From RGIG5579 sp045541915 (lineage in GTDB: Bacteria; Bacillota; Clostridia; Oscillospirales; SIG627), in assembly GCA_045541915.1 (NCBI GenBank), contig JAZQJZ010000033.1, forward strand, positions 1 to 5,285: a stretch of 5,285 nt of DNA, given 5' to 3'. Made by a program: the position numbers and the translations under genes. Position 1 is the stretch's first letter, and the number at the start of each line of letters is the position of its first letter. Under the pieces are notes generated by a model that had not been told where the DNA came from, ran no database searches, and saw only the letters and a list, made by a program, of their open reading frames with translations. This document shows, piece by piece, positions 1 to 5,097 of the stretch.

Positions 1-5
1 CAGTG

Positions 6-57
6 GGGCAAACCAGCGAAAACCCTAGTGTTTATGCAGGTTTCAAGCGGTTTGCCC
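6..57. repeat. Nested symmetric inverted repeat
   Basis: The outer arms GGGCAAACC (6-14) and GGTTTGCCC (49-57) are perfect 9-base inverted repeats. Exactly 5 bases further in on each side lie inner arms AAACC (20-24) and GGTTT (39-43) around a 14-base centre. Each half therefore carries AAACC twice at a 10-base period, one helical turn, in mirror orientation. This layout suits a dimeric or tetrameric DNA-binding protein or a site-specific recombinase, and could also fold as a long hairpin in RNA. The right half and centre recur at 4951-5000, but the left outer arm does not. No recombinase gene is visible in the window, so the role is unknown. Confidence 0.6.
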
Positions 58-60
58 TAT

Positions 61-133
61 TATTGCGAATGCAATGAGCAACAAGGTTCTCTCAGCCGCC
101 GAAAACTTGTTTTCGTATGCGGCGTGAGGTTCT
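61..133. repeat. 73-base hairpin block present only in module copy 1
   Basis: Relative to copy 2, this block interrupts CCCTAT/TATAAC, which is contiguous at 4992-5003. It holds a small hairpin, ATTGC (62-66) with GCAAT (71-75). It also holds a strong imperfect hairpin: CTCA (91-94), GCCGC (95-99) and CGAAAAC (100-106) pair with GTTTTCG (109-115), GCGGC (119-123) and TGAG (125-128). GGTTCT occurs at 85-90 and again at 127-132, near both feet of the large hairpin. The sequence does not show whether copy 1 gained the block or copy 2 lost it. In RNA the hairpin could act as a processing or termination structure, though no T-run follows on either strand. Confidence 0.6.
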
Positions 134-288
134 TATAACACAAGCCTCAATTCTTCTCACAATCCCTGTTGCGGTGCCCGAAATTTTTTGCTTGCTATTC
201 GCTGCGCAAAATTTCGACCGCGGCCACTCCTTATTGCTCGCTTGCTCTGCCACCGGCAGCGCTCGCAAACGTCCCCTGTTGCTTTCAT
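92..288 (-). pseudogene. Interrupted mini-ORF with SpoVT-like start (MKATG...)
   Basis: On the minus strand, GGAG (297-300) precedes an ATG at 286-288 that starts MKATG. A 110-base block then shifts the frame, giving a 43-residue arginine-rich peptide ending at 157. If one copy of the flanking CCCTGTTGC and the intervening bases are removed, the frame reads MKATGIVRRIEACVI and continues to a stop at 92-94, a 28-residue peptide ending RKQVFGG. The first ten residues equal the N-terminus of SpoVT, an AbrB-type sporulation regulator of about 180 residues, but the rest does not follow that family clearly. This is therefore either a remnant or a short peptide of its own. Copy 2 at 4980-5042 keeps the same start with mostly synonymous changes. 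The spoVT origin is inferred. Confidence 0.5.
164..282. mobile_element. Candidate MITE-like insertion (101 bases) with 9-base target duplication
   Basis: A perfect direct repeat CCCTGTTGC stands at 164-172 and 274-282. The 101 bases between them (173-273) are absent from the homologous place in module copy 2, where the sequence runs straight through at 5028-5036. That is the pattern of a small insertion with target-site duplication. Inside, CGAAATTTTTTGC (179-191) pairs imperfectly with GCAAAATTTCG (206-216), extended by GCGGT (171-175) with ACCGC (217-221). A second hairpin is CTGCC/GGCAG (247-259). I see no convincing terminal inverted repeats and no coding capacity, so the element would be non-autonomous. 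A deletion in copy 2 with chance flanking identity is the alternative. Confidence 0.5.
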
Positions 289-315
289 ATATCTTTCTCC
301 TTTTACAGATATCTC

Positions 316-363
316 GTAGGGGCGGGGTCGCCCCGCCCACGGGACGGGAAACCCGTCCCCTAC
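316..363. repeat. GC-rich three-way-junction palindrome
   Basis: Three helices fit with almost no unpaired bases: an outer stem GTAG (316-319) with CTAC (360-363); hairpin 1 GGGCGGGG (320-327) with CCCCGCCC (331-338) and loop TCG; hairpin 2 GGGACGGG (341-348) with CCCGTCCC (352-359) and loop AAA. Only AC at 339-340 lies between the hairpins. It begins 8 bases beyond the epimerase stop codon, so it would form the 3' end of the operon mRNA and could end or protect it. No T-run follows on the minus strand, so it is not a classic intrinsic terminator. It resembles the palindromic GC-rich intergenic repeats common in Oscillospiraceae; that link is inferred. Confidence 0.65.
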
Positions 364-371
364 AAAGCATT

Positions 372-1550
372 TTAGCATTTCTTCAATAGCTGCATACATT
401 TAGAAAGCATTCTCATCACGTGGAAGGGGCCTTTATAGGTGTGGCCCTTGCAGGCGGGCTCTGTGGGCAAGCCGTCCCGGCGCAGGTAGCCGAACCATTC
501 GCCGTGCTCTCTGTCCGAGAAATGGGCAAAGGCATAGTCGCTGACCTGGTTGAAAATATCCCAATACTTTCTGTCGCCGGTGGTGCGATAGAGCATCAAG
601 GAAGCAATCATAGCCTCGTTATGGGGCCACCAAAGCTTCATATCGTGCTCATAGGCTTCCACCGGCAAGCCCAAGATATCCTTGAAGTACAAGATGCCGC
701 CATACTCTTGATCCCAGCCCAGGGCAAATGCATCATCAAACACCCGGGCGGCAAATTTTATGAGGGTATCATCCTGTCTGCGCACCGCCTCCTCCAGCAA
801 AAACCACGCGCACTCAATATCGTGTCCGGGGTTGATCACTCTGCAGGTGGCCGTGTCCAAAATCACGCTGTTATCATCGGCGTTGATATTTTCAAACATG
901 GCCTTGTATTCCGGCTTATAAAAGCACTGAATGTCCTTGATCAAATCTGTGATGATCCCATCATAATAGGAAAACCGCTCCTGATCCGCATCCCGCATAA
1001 TGGATGCCACATTCATAAGAATCATGGGGTTGGCAAGGGTCTTTGTGTTGCGGGTTTCTGCGTAGCTTTTGGGTGTGATCTTATAGGGATCTGTTTGCGG
1101 GTCTTTGTACATTCCATACACAAAGTCAAAATACTTTTGGGCGGTTTTTAGGTAGGCGCTATCCTTGGTTGCCATATAGTATTCCGCATTTGCCATGATG
1201 TAAAAGGTTTCAGAAAACCAATAGCGGCGTTTCCGCAAGGGGCGGCCATCCCGGGTGACCGTAAAGAACATACGGCCGTCGCTGTCTATGCAATGCTCTG
1301 TAGCAAAATCGATACAGCTTTTGGCAAAGGTCAGATATTCTTCTTTTTGATCAATGTGATTGTAGATATAAGAGAACATCCAGCCTGCACGGCCCTGCAT
1401 CCAGACACTTTTATCCTCGGAATAGACCTTTCCCGTGCGGTCAAGGCAGTTGATAATGCCGCCGTATTCCCGGTCCTGGGCGTGGTCAAGCCAAAAGGGG
1501 ATGCAGGACTCCAGCAATTCACTTTTAAACTGATTGTATAATTCTTTCAT
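372..1550 (-). CDS. N-acylglucosamine 2-epimerase (AGE/RnBP family) protein
   Basis: The 392-residue product has the normal length of the AGE family, all-alpha barrel enzymes that interconvert N-acetylglucosamine and N-acetylmannosamine. Family hallmarks are visible in order: WMQGRAGW (residues 50-57, with the conserved Arg54), PGHDIECAW (241-249, with His243 and Glu246), KLWWPHNEA (305-313) and KGPFHVMR (373-380, with His377). His243 and His377 sit where the two catalytic histidines of the family fall. There is no signal peptide, so the enzyme is cytoplasmic. The start is ATG at 1550 with GAGGTG (1556-1561) five bases ahead; this site overlaps the stop of the upstream gene, suggesting translational coupling. 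It is the last gene of a three-gene operon. Relatives in the same fold act on cellobiose or mannose, so the N-acyl substrate is likely but not proven. Confidence 0.9.
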   Translation of the reverse strand: MKELYNQFKSELLESCIPFWLDHAQDREYGGIINCLDRTGKVYSEDKSVWMQGRAGWMFSYIYNHIDQKEEYLTFAKSCIDFATEHCIDSDGRMFFTVTRDGRPLRKRRYWFSETFYIMANAEYYMATKDSAYLKTAQKYFDFVYGMYKDPQTDPYKITPKSYAETRNTKTLANPMILMNVASIMRDADQERFSYYDGIITDLIKDIQCFYKPEYKAMFENINADDNSVILDTATCRVINPGHDIECAWFLLEEAVRRQDDTLIKFAARVFDDAFALGWDQEYGGILYFKDILGLPVEAYEHDMKLWWPHNEAMIASLMLYRTTGDRKYWDIFNQVSDYAFAHFSDREHGEWFGYLRRDGLPTEPACKGHTYKGPFHVMRMLSKCMQLLKKC

Positions 1551-1559
1551 AACAGCACC

Positions 1560-3020
1560 TCAAAGATTGGAAAAATTCACACAGGGATATTTGGCTACCT
1601 GTTCTACCATTTCCATTGCATCACGATTGGGCGTCCAAAGCATTTCCGCATACAGTGCCGCCGGGAATGTAATTTGGTTGCCCAGCATTGCATCCTCCAC
1701 AAGGGCCTCCACAACGGTATCTTCTTTGCCGAAGCTTGCAACAGTCGCTATGATCTTGCGGACATATTCCGCATTTTTTAACCAGCCGGCCTGCTGCAGC
1801 TTCCAGATGCGGTCTTTTTTCACCTGCCGCTGCTTGATATAGCTACCGGTTCTTTCGCCCAGGATATAGGGCGCGGAAAAATGTTCAAAGGTTGCCCAGT
1901 CCAGGTTCAGCATACCCTTTAAGACTGCGCCCCATTTTTCATCGCTTCCCCGCAGCTTTAGCGTCTGCTCAGTAATGGCCACCGTTTCGTCAAAGCCCTC
2001 CACATTATCAGAAAGATAATTATAGGGGAAACTGCCGCAATCTTCCCAAACAATATGGATTCGCTTGTCCACTTTCTTCAAGTGCTCCAATTTTTCCCGC
2101 ACAGAGGTTGCGTGCAGGCCAAATTGAATTTGCAGATCGGGATACTTTTCAAAAAGGCTTGCCGAAATATCGTTTACCAGCTCTGTGACGATCTGGGCAA
2201 CGGGTTTTCCGCCAATTTCCGACACGCTGTGCTCGGTAAAGGTCTGGAAATAGATGCCGTCCGCGCCGGTTTGGCTATACTCTTTTTCGTAGGTCTTCAG
2301 CACCCGCTCTTTGATTTCCGCGATCAATTGGTCACCATAGCGGTCAAGAACATTTTTGCAATTGGAGGTATCCCAGCCCCAGGCAAAGCCCCAGATCACC
2401 TTAATATTCAGGCTGTGGGCATAGTCCACCACATCCTTTGCATTCAGCGGCGCCACATCATTCCAGATGATGATTTCGTTCAGCCGCAGCTTTGCCATAT
2501 TCTCAAAGAACTTCCGGTAATCGTAAATGACATGCCCCCAGGTCCAGATCGCCCGGCGCTTGATGGCAGGGGCAGCGGTCATTTTCCAGGGGTTCAGTTT
2601 ACTTTCAAAGGGCGCTTCAAAGATCTCGCAGCCCCAAATATTTTTATACACATAGACAGGGCCACCCAGGTATTTATTACAGAAATCCATACAGCCGTAA
2701 AAAGCGCCTGCTGCATCATAGCCGACGATCACGACCATTTGGTTTTCTTCCCCAAAGGCGCTTTCGCCCACATAAATGGAGTAGCCCTCTTTTTCTGCCG
2801 GGCGCTGCACATCGGTTTTGCACTTGGCAAGGAACGGGGCAGTGGCCTTTCCCACAAAAATAATATTGTTGTTTTCCAGTTCCTCTTGGGTTACTTCATC
2901 AGCAGATTTTATGGGCAGGACATAGGAAACGCCGCCGGCTATCACGGCATACAGCTGGTTGACCGCAGTCTTTTCCAGTCCCTCGTAGCGATCTGTTAAA
3001 AAAATCCATCGTTTTTCCAT
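1560..3020 (-). CDS. Glycoside-hydrolase-like protein with GH20-type N-terminal domain, substrate unknown
   Basis: This is a 486-residue cytoplasmic protein without signal peptide or membrane segment. Residues about 5-120 resemble the alpha/beta domain preceding the barrel in GH20 hexosaminidases and GH67 glucuronidases; the telling part is EGYSIYV (78-84) followed by VGYDAAGAFYG (99-109). From about 150 a barrel follows: PAIKRRAIWTWG (151-162), FFENMAKLRLNEIIIWND (171-188), YAHSLNIKVIWGFAWGWD (200-217), then GADGIYFQTFTE (252-263), FGLHATS (300-306) and IVWEDCGS (323-330). The HxGGDE motif of true GH20 enzymes is absent; Glu263 and Glu326 at strand ends are the best candidate catalytic acids. 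The last 150 residues look helical. ATG at 3020 follows GAGGG (3028-3032) by seven bases. Position between a PhnP-like gene and an epimerase suggests action on an amino-sugar glycoside, which is inference. Confidence 0.72.
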   Translation of the reverse strand: MEKRWIFLTDRYEGLEKTAVNQLYAVIAGGVSYVLPIKSADEVTQEELENNNIIFVGKATAPFLAKCKTDVQRPAEKEGYSIYVGESAFGEENQMVVIVGYDAAGAFYGCMDFCNKYLGGPVYVYKNIWGCEIFEAPFESKLNPWKMTAAPAIKRRAIWTWGHVIYDYRKFFENMAKLRLNEIIIWNDVAPLNAKDVVDYAHSLNIKVIWGFAWGWDTSNCKNVLDRYGDQLIAEIKERVLKTYEKEYSQTGADGIYFQTFTEHSVSEIGGKPVAQIVTELVNDISASLFEKYPDLQIQFGLHATSVREKLEHLKKVDKRIHIVWEDCGSFPYNYLSDNVEGFDETVAITEQTLKLRGSDEKWGAVLKGMLNLDWATFEHFSAPYILGERTGSYIKQRQVKKDRIWKLQQAGWLKNAEYVRKIIATVASFGKEDTVVEALVEDAMLGNQITFPAALYAEMLWTPNRDAMEMVEQVAKYPCVNFSNL

Positions 3021-3033
3021 TTTTCGACCCTCA

Positions 3034-3864
3034 TCATATCTCTATTTCTATACCGTCGTAGGCAACCTCAATTCCGGTACCGGCAAAGATTTCTTCCACC
3101 TTTTCGTGGTACTCGGATTTATTGTGGGTTATGTGGGTTACCACATAGCGGGTATGGGCATCTGCAATCCCAAGCTGCTCCAATTCCGTTTTGAGGAGTT
3201 TATTTTCCTCGTAACCCATGTGATATATATAAGTTTTCGCCGGAGCAAAACCAAAGGTACCGTCCATGACAACAAGGTCAAAGATTTTCCCCAAACTTTG
3301 AAGATAGGCAAGTGTCTCTTCAGTAGGATAGCCGCTGTCCACAAGATAAAGAACGCGTTTATCCCCTTGTTCGATGATGTAATTCAAGCTTCCCAGCTCC
3401 GGGGAATGCAATGCTTTGAGGGGTGTAATTTCATATTCGCCGATGCTGACCGTTTTCTGCGGTTCAAGGGCAACAAACTGAATATGTTCCCGGATGGGTT
3501 CCGGAATTTTTACGGCATCACAAATTTGCTCCAGGTTAGCCGGCCCGTAAAAATAAACATCTTGATATTTCAAGTTGTGGGCGGCAAAGCCACCGCGATC
3601 AGACAGCAGCTGCGGCACATAATGGTCTCTGTGGGAATGGGTGATCAAGACATTTTGCAATTGCCCCAGATTCACGCCGAAACGCAGACAATGAGCATTT
3701 GTGTCAGCAGGAAAATCGATCAGCAAATCGTCATTTATGATGGATTGGGAAAGGGATCTTAAGCTTTTTTCGCCCATTTTCCGGGCTGTTTCACAATGCT
3801 CACAGGAGCAAAAGGGGGCAGGAAATCCCTCGCCACCGCCACTTCCTAAAATCCTGATTTTCAC
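3034..3864 (-). CDS. PhnP-like metallo-beta-lactamase-fold phosphodiesterase/hydrolase
   Basis: The 276-residue product carries the full metal site of the fold: THSHRDH (residues 75-81; His76, His78, Asp80, His81), His153, Asp176 in LYLVDSG and His244. It also has the extra zinc site known from PhnP: Cys19, Cys21 and Cys24 in FCSCEHC, with His247 three residues after His244, the same spacing as in E. coli PhnP. PhnP hydrolyses a ribosyl 1,2-cyclic phosphate in phosphonate breakdown, but no phn genes are present here, so the substrate is probably a different cyclic phosphate or phosphodiester. The start codon is GTG at 3864, supported by GGAGGTG (3870-3876) five bases ahead; MKIRILGSGG is the usual beginning of the family. 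It is the first operon gene, 13 bases before the next. Confidence 0.88.
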   Translation of the reverse strand: MKIRILGSGGGEGFPAPFCSCEHCETARKMGEKSLRSLSQSIINDDLLIDFPADTNAHCLRFGVNLGQLQNVLITHSHRDHYVPQLLSDRGGFAAHNLKYQDVYFYGPANLEQICDAVKIPEPIREHIQFVALEPQKTVSIGEYEITPLKALHSPELGSLNYIIEQGDKRVLYLVDSGYPTEETLAYLQSLGKIFDLVVMDGTFGFAPAKTYIYHMGYEENKLLKTELEQLGIADAHTRYVVTHITHNKSEYHEKVEEIFAGTGIEVAYDGIEIEI

Positions 3865-3924
3865 AAAAACACCTCCAGCAGAATAATGGTTTCTTCCAAT
3901 TGTTAGAATACACCTTTTATATCC

Positions 3925-3952
3925 ATAATACCATATCCGAATATCTTAGAAA
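3925..3952 (-). promoter_or_regulatory. Promoter of the three-gene operon
   Basis: On the minus strand an extended -10 reads TGGTATTAT (3925-3933). A weak -35, TTTCTA (3947-3952), lies 16 bases upstream. Transcription would begin near 3918, leaving a leader of about 54 bases that includes the strong ribosome site at 3870-3876. A good extended -10 with a poor -35 is typical of promoters needing an activator, which fits the divergent AraC-type gene. ATATCC occurs at 3919-3924 and 3933-3938, a 14-base spacing over the -10, and could be part of an operator; this is speculative. Confidence 0.5.
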
Positions 3953-3968
3953 ATATATCATTTTTTGT

Positions 3969-3979
3969 CATTTCAAATG
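3969..3979. promoter_or_regulatory. Candidate operator palindrome next to the regulator's -35
   Basis: CATTTCAAATG is a perfect palindrome around C3974 that ends one base short of the regulator's -35 element. An outer pair TGTCA (3966-3970) and TGACA (3981-3985) extends the symmetry with a small offset and overlaps the -35 itself. It sits between the two divergent promoters, where a shared regulator could bind. AraC-family proteins more often use direct repeats, so assignment to the neighbouring regulator is tentative. Confidence 0.3.
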
Positions 3980-4007
3980 TTGACATCTTCATCCGTTGTG
4001 ATAAAAT
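3980..4007 (+). promoter_or_regulatory. Strong promoter of the AraC-family gene, leaderless layout
   Basis: A consensus -35 TTGACA (3980-3985) is followed after 16 bases by TAAAAT (4002-4007), itself preceded by TG at 3999-4000 to give an extended -10. Only six bases separate the -10 from the ATG at 4014, so the predicted transcription start falls on or next to the start codon. No ribosome site precedes that ATG. The mRNA would be leaderless. Confidence 0.65.
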
Positions 4008-4013
4008 GGAACT

Positions 4014-4892
4014 ATGAAATACATCATTAAAAACAACGAACAGCGCATTTTCCAAAACAGGTTCTACGACTTTGAAACCAAAGCGTTGCTTTCCCCCATT
4101 GAAACGCAAAACTATACCATCATTCAAGTTGCGGAATCCTATTATACCTACGACTTTTTCATTGACGATCACCAACAGTTCTGTGACTTAGAGCTGACCT
4201 TTTCCCACACAAACGGCCTGCTGTGCGCGGTAAACGGGGAATTTGAAACCGTCGATAAGCACGGACTCCATTTGGCATTTAACGGTGAAATCCACGCATT
4301 GAAAAGTCGCAGAAGCTCGCGGTTTCAAACCCTTGCCATCAATTTCAAAAACGGGCCCTGTTTGCCCCTGCTCCGGGTCATACAGGCAAAGGGCCAACGC
4401 ACCGTTTGTATGCCGGAAATTTTCGGATACCTGACAGACATCATATCCGAATTTATGCGGTCGGATGGGCCATTTCTGGAAAACAACTTAGACTGCCTGA
4501 TCACCGCGGTTTTGGTGAAGATCGCCCGGTGGGGAACGGATGCGTCCCTTGCCGAGATCTCGTCATACGACGATAATGTATCCGCCATGAAGCAGTATAT
4601 CGACACACGCTTTCTGCAGCTTTGCTCTTTGGAGGAAATGGCGCATGTGTTTGGATATACCTATAGCCACATCTCCAAGATTTTCAAAAAAGCATACGGC
4701 GTAACCCCCAGCGCCTATCTGCAGAAAAAGAAAGCAGAGTATGCCTGCAGCCTGCTGAAAGAAGGGGCAAAGCTGGAAGAAATTGCGGTGGTCTTAGGCT
4801 ATTCCACAACCTTTAACTTCAGCAGAGCCTTCAAAAACCAGCTTGGCCTTTCCCCCAGCGCCTATCGAAAACAAAACAAAAAAGCGAGGTGA
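4014..4892 (+). CDS. AraC-family transcriptional regulator
   Basis: The 292-residue protein has the standard two-part layout. Residues about 10-115 are beta-rich and fit a cupin-like ligand-sensing domain, with HLAFNGEIHAL at 86-96. Residues about 190-287 carry the paired helix-turn-helix: the first around LCSLEEMAHVFGYTYSHISKIF (203-224), followed by GVTPSAYLQKKK (229-240), the second around LEEIAVVLGYSTTFNFSRAF (254-273), then GLSPSAYRKQ (278-287). ATG at 4014 is the only sensible start: an in-frame TAA lies at 4002-4004 and the next methionine is residue 133. The gene is divergent from the three-gene sugar operon and most likely controls it in response to a pathway sugar; this is inferred from position. 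Its stop codon lies inside the terminator stem, so the last codons are also RNA structure. Confidence 0.92.
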   Translation: MKYIIKNNEQRIFQNRFYDFETKALLSPIETQNYTIIQVAESYYTYDFFIDDHQQFCDLELTFSHTNGLLCAVNGEFETVDKHGLHLAFNGEIHALKSRRSSRFQTLAINFKNGPCLPLLRVIQAKGQRTVCMPEIFGYLTDIISEFMRSDGPFLENNLDCLITAVLVKIARWGTDASLAEISSYDDNVSAMKQYIDTRFLQLCSLEEMAHVFGYTYSHISKIFKKAYGVTPSAYLQKKKAEYACSLLKEGAKLEEIAVVLGYSTTFNFSRAFKNQLGLSPSAYRKQNKKAR

Positions 4893-4908
4893 AATCACCT
4901 CGCTTTTT
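4878..4908. terminator. Bidirectional intrinsic terminator overlapping the AraC-family stop codon
   Basis: GCGAGGTGA (4884-4892) pairs perfectly with TCACCTCGC (4895-4903), followed by five T (4904-4908). An A-run (4878-4883) precedes the stem and serves as the T-run for minus-strand transcripts. The regulator's TGA stop (4890-4892) is the top of the left arm. The structure should end plus-strand transcription of the regulator and any minus-strand transcript coming from the repeat module beyond. Confidence 0.9.
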
Positions 4909-4950
4909 GCTATGTATATGTATTTTGTGTAAATTGAGTTCGATAAAAAT

Positions 4951-5072
4951 CAGAGAAAAACCTAGTGTTTATGCGGGTTTCAGGCGGTTTGCCCTATTAT
5001 AACGCATTCCTCTATTCGGCGAACAATGCCGGTTGCTTTCATATATAAATCTCCTTGATTTACAAATTTCAC
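4951..5072 (-). repeat. Dispersed repeat module, copy 2 (short form)
   Basis: This is the uninterrupted partner of 14-315. The part 4951-5000 differs from copy 1 at four positions only (the bases matching 17, 23, 38 and 46). Two of these differences each break, in one copy, what would be a perfect AAACCC-12 bases-GGGTTT inverted repeat, so the ancestor probably had the perfect form. The left outer arm GGGCAAACC of copy 1 is missing here, so homology starts at 4951. The far part, GTTGCTTTCATATAT (5032-5046) and on to 5072, contains the ribosome site and start of the minus-strand mini-ORF. Both copies point the same way, so recombination between them would delete about 4.9 kb. Confidence 0.75.
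4980..5042 (-). CDS. 20-residue mini-ORF with SpoVT-like N-terminus
   Basis: AAGGAG (5051-5056) stands eight bases ahead of an ATG at 5040-5042, and the frame reads MKATGIVRRIEECVIIGQTA to a TGA at 4980-4982. The first ten residues are those of SpoVT (AbrB-type DNA-binding domain), but the Leu-Gly-Arg-Val-Val-Ile-Pro strand that should follow is missing, so it cannot fold as that domain. Copy 1 encodes the same MKATGIVRRIE once its insertion is removed, through different codons at Thr4, Gly5, Val7, Arg8, Arg9 and Ile10, which hints at selection on the peptide. It could be a leader peptide, a decayed gene start carried by a repeat, or a coincidence of shared ancestry. A TATAAT box upstream could express it. 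Confidence 0.4.
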   Translation of the reverse strand: MKATGIVRRIEECVIIGQTA

Positions 5073-5097
5073 TGTTAGTATCTGCAAAAGCCGGGAG

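Larger units (their letters stand above)
14..315 (-). repeat. Dispersed repeat module, copy 1 (long form)
   Basis: This stretch aligns end to end with 4951-5072. Positions 14-63 match 4951-5000 at 46 of 50 bases without gaps, 134-172 match 4998-5036, and 278-315 match 5032-5072 with one 3-base gap. Two blocks are present only here: 61-133 (73 bases, hairpin-forming) and 173-282 (110 bases, bounded by a 9-base direct repeat). The arithmetic closes: 302 minus 73 minus 110 plus 3 equals 122, the length of copy 2. Read on the minus strand, the module has a ribosome site (GGAG, 297-300), a mini-ORF starting at 288, and then the palindromic part. Its origin as a mobile or dispersed intergenic element is inferred. 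Confidence 0.75.

Noticed and set aside
1..138. Open plus-strand frame from the window edge to a TAA at 136-138, as a possible gene end
   Set aside because: It runs through the palindrome and the hairpin block, and half of it also occurs in repeat copy 2, where the frame is not kept. Composition is not protein-like.
316..363. Classic rho-independent terminator for the operon
   Set aside because: The stems are strong, but no T-run follows on the minus strand; the next bases are CGAGATATCTG.
92..370. 92-residue minus-strand reading frame across the repeat region
   Set aside because: It starts in the GC-rich palindrome without a ribosome site and joins unrelated blocks. Only its tail is meaningful, as the original frame of the interrupted mini-ORF.
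1..371. CRISPR array or tRNA/attachment site at the repeat-rich left end
   Set aside because: There are no regularly spaced repeats with unique spacers and no cloverleaf with tRNA consensus. The repeats are hairpins and a two-copy module.
420..1151. 243-codon plus-strand frame opposite the epimerase gene
   Set aside because: It is antisense to a gene with clear family motifs, has no ribosome site and shows no recognisable domain.
2055..2999. 314-codon plus-strand frame opposite the glycosidase-like gene
   Set aside because: This is an antisense shadow produced by codon bias; the minus-strand protein has coherent domain motifs.
3106..3762. 218-codon plus-strand frame opposite the PhnP-like gene
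   Set aside because: The minus strand carries the full metal-binding signature; the antisense frame has no ribosome site or domain.
3034..3864. Calling the first operon gene phnP outright
   Set aside because: The zinc signature matches, but no phosphonate genes are nearby, so the specific substrate and symbol are not justified.
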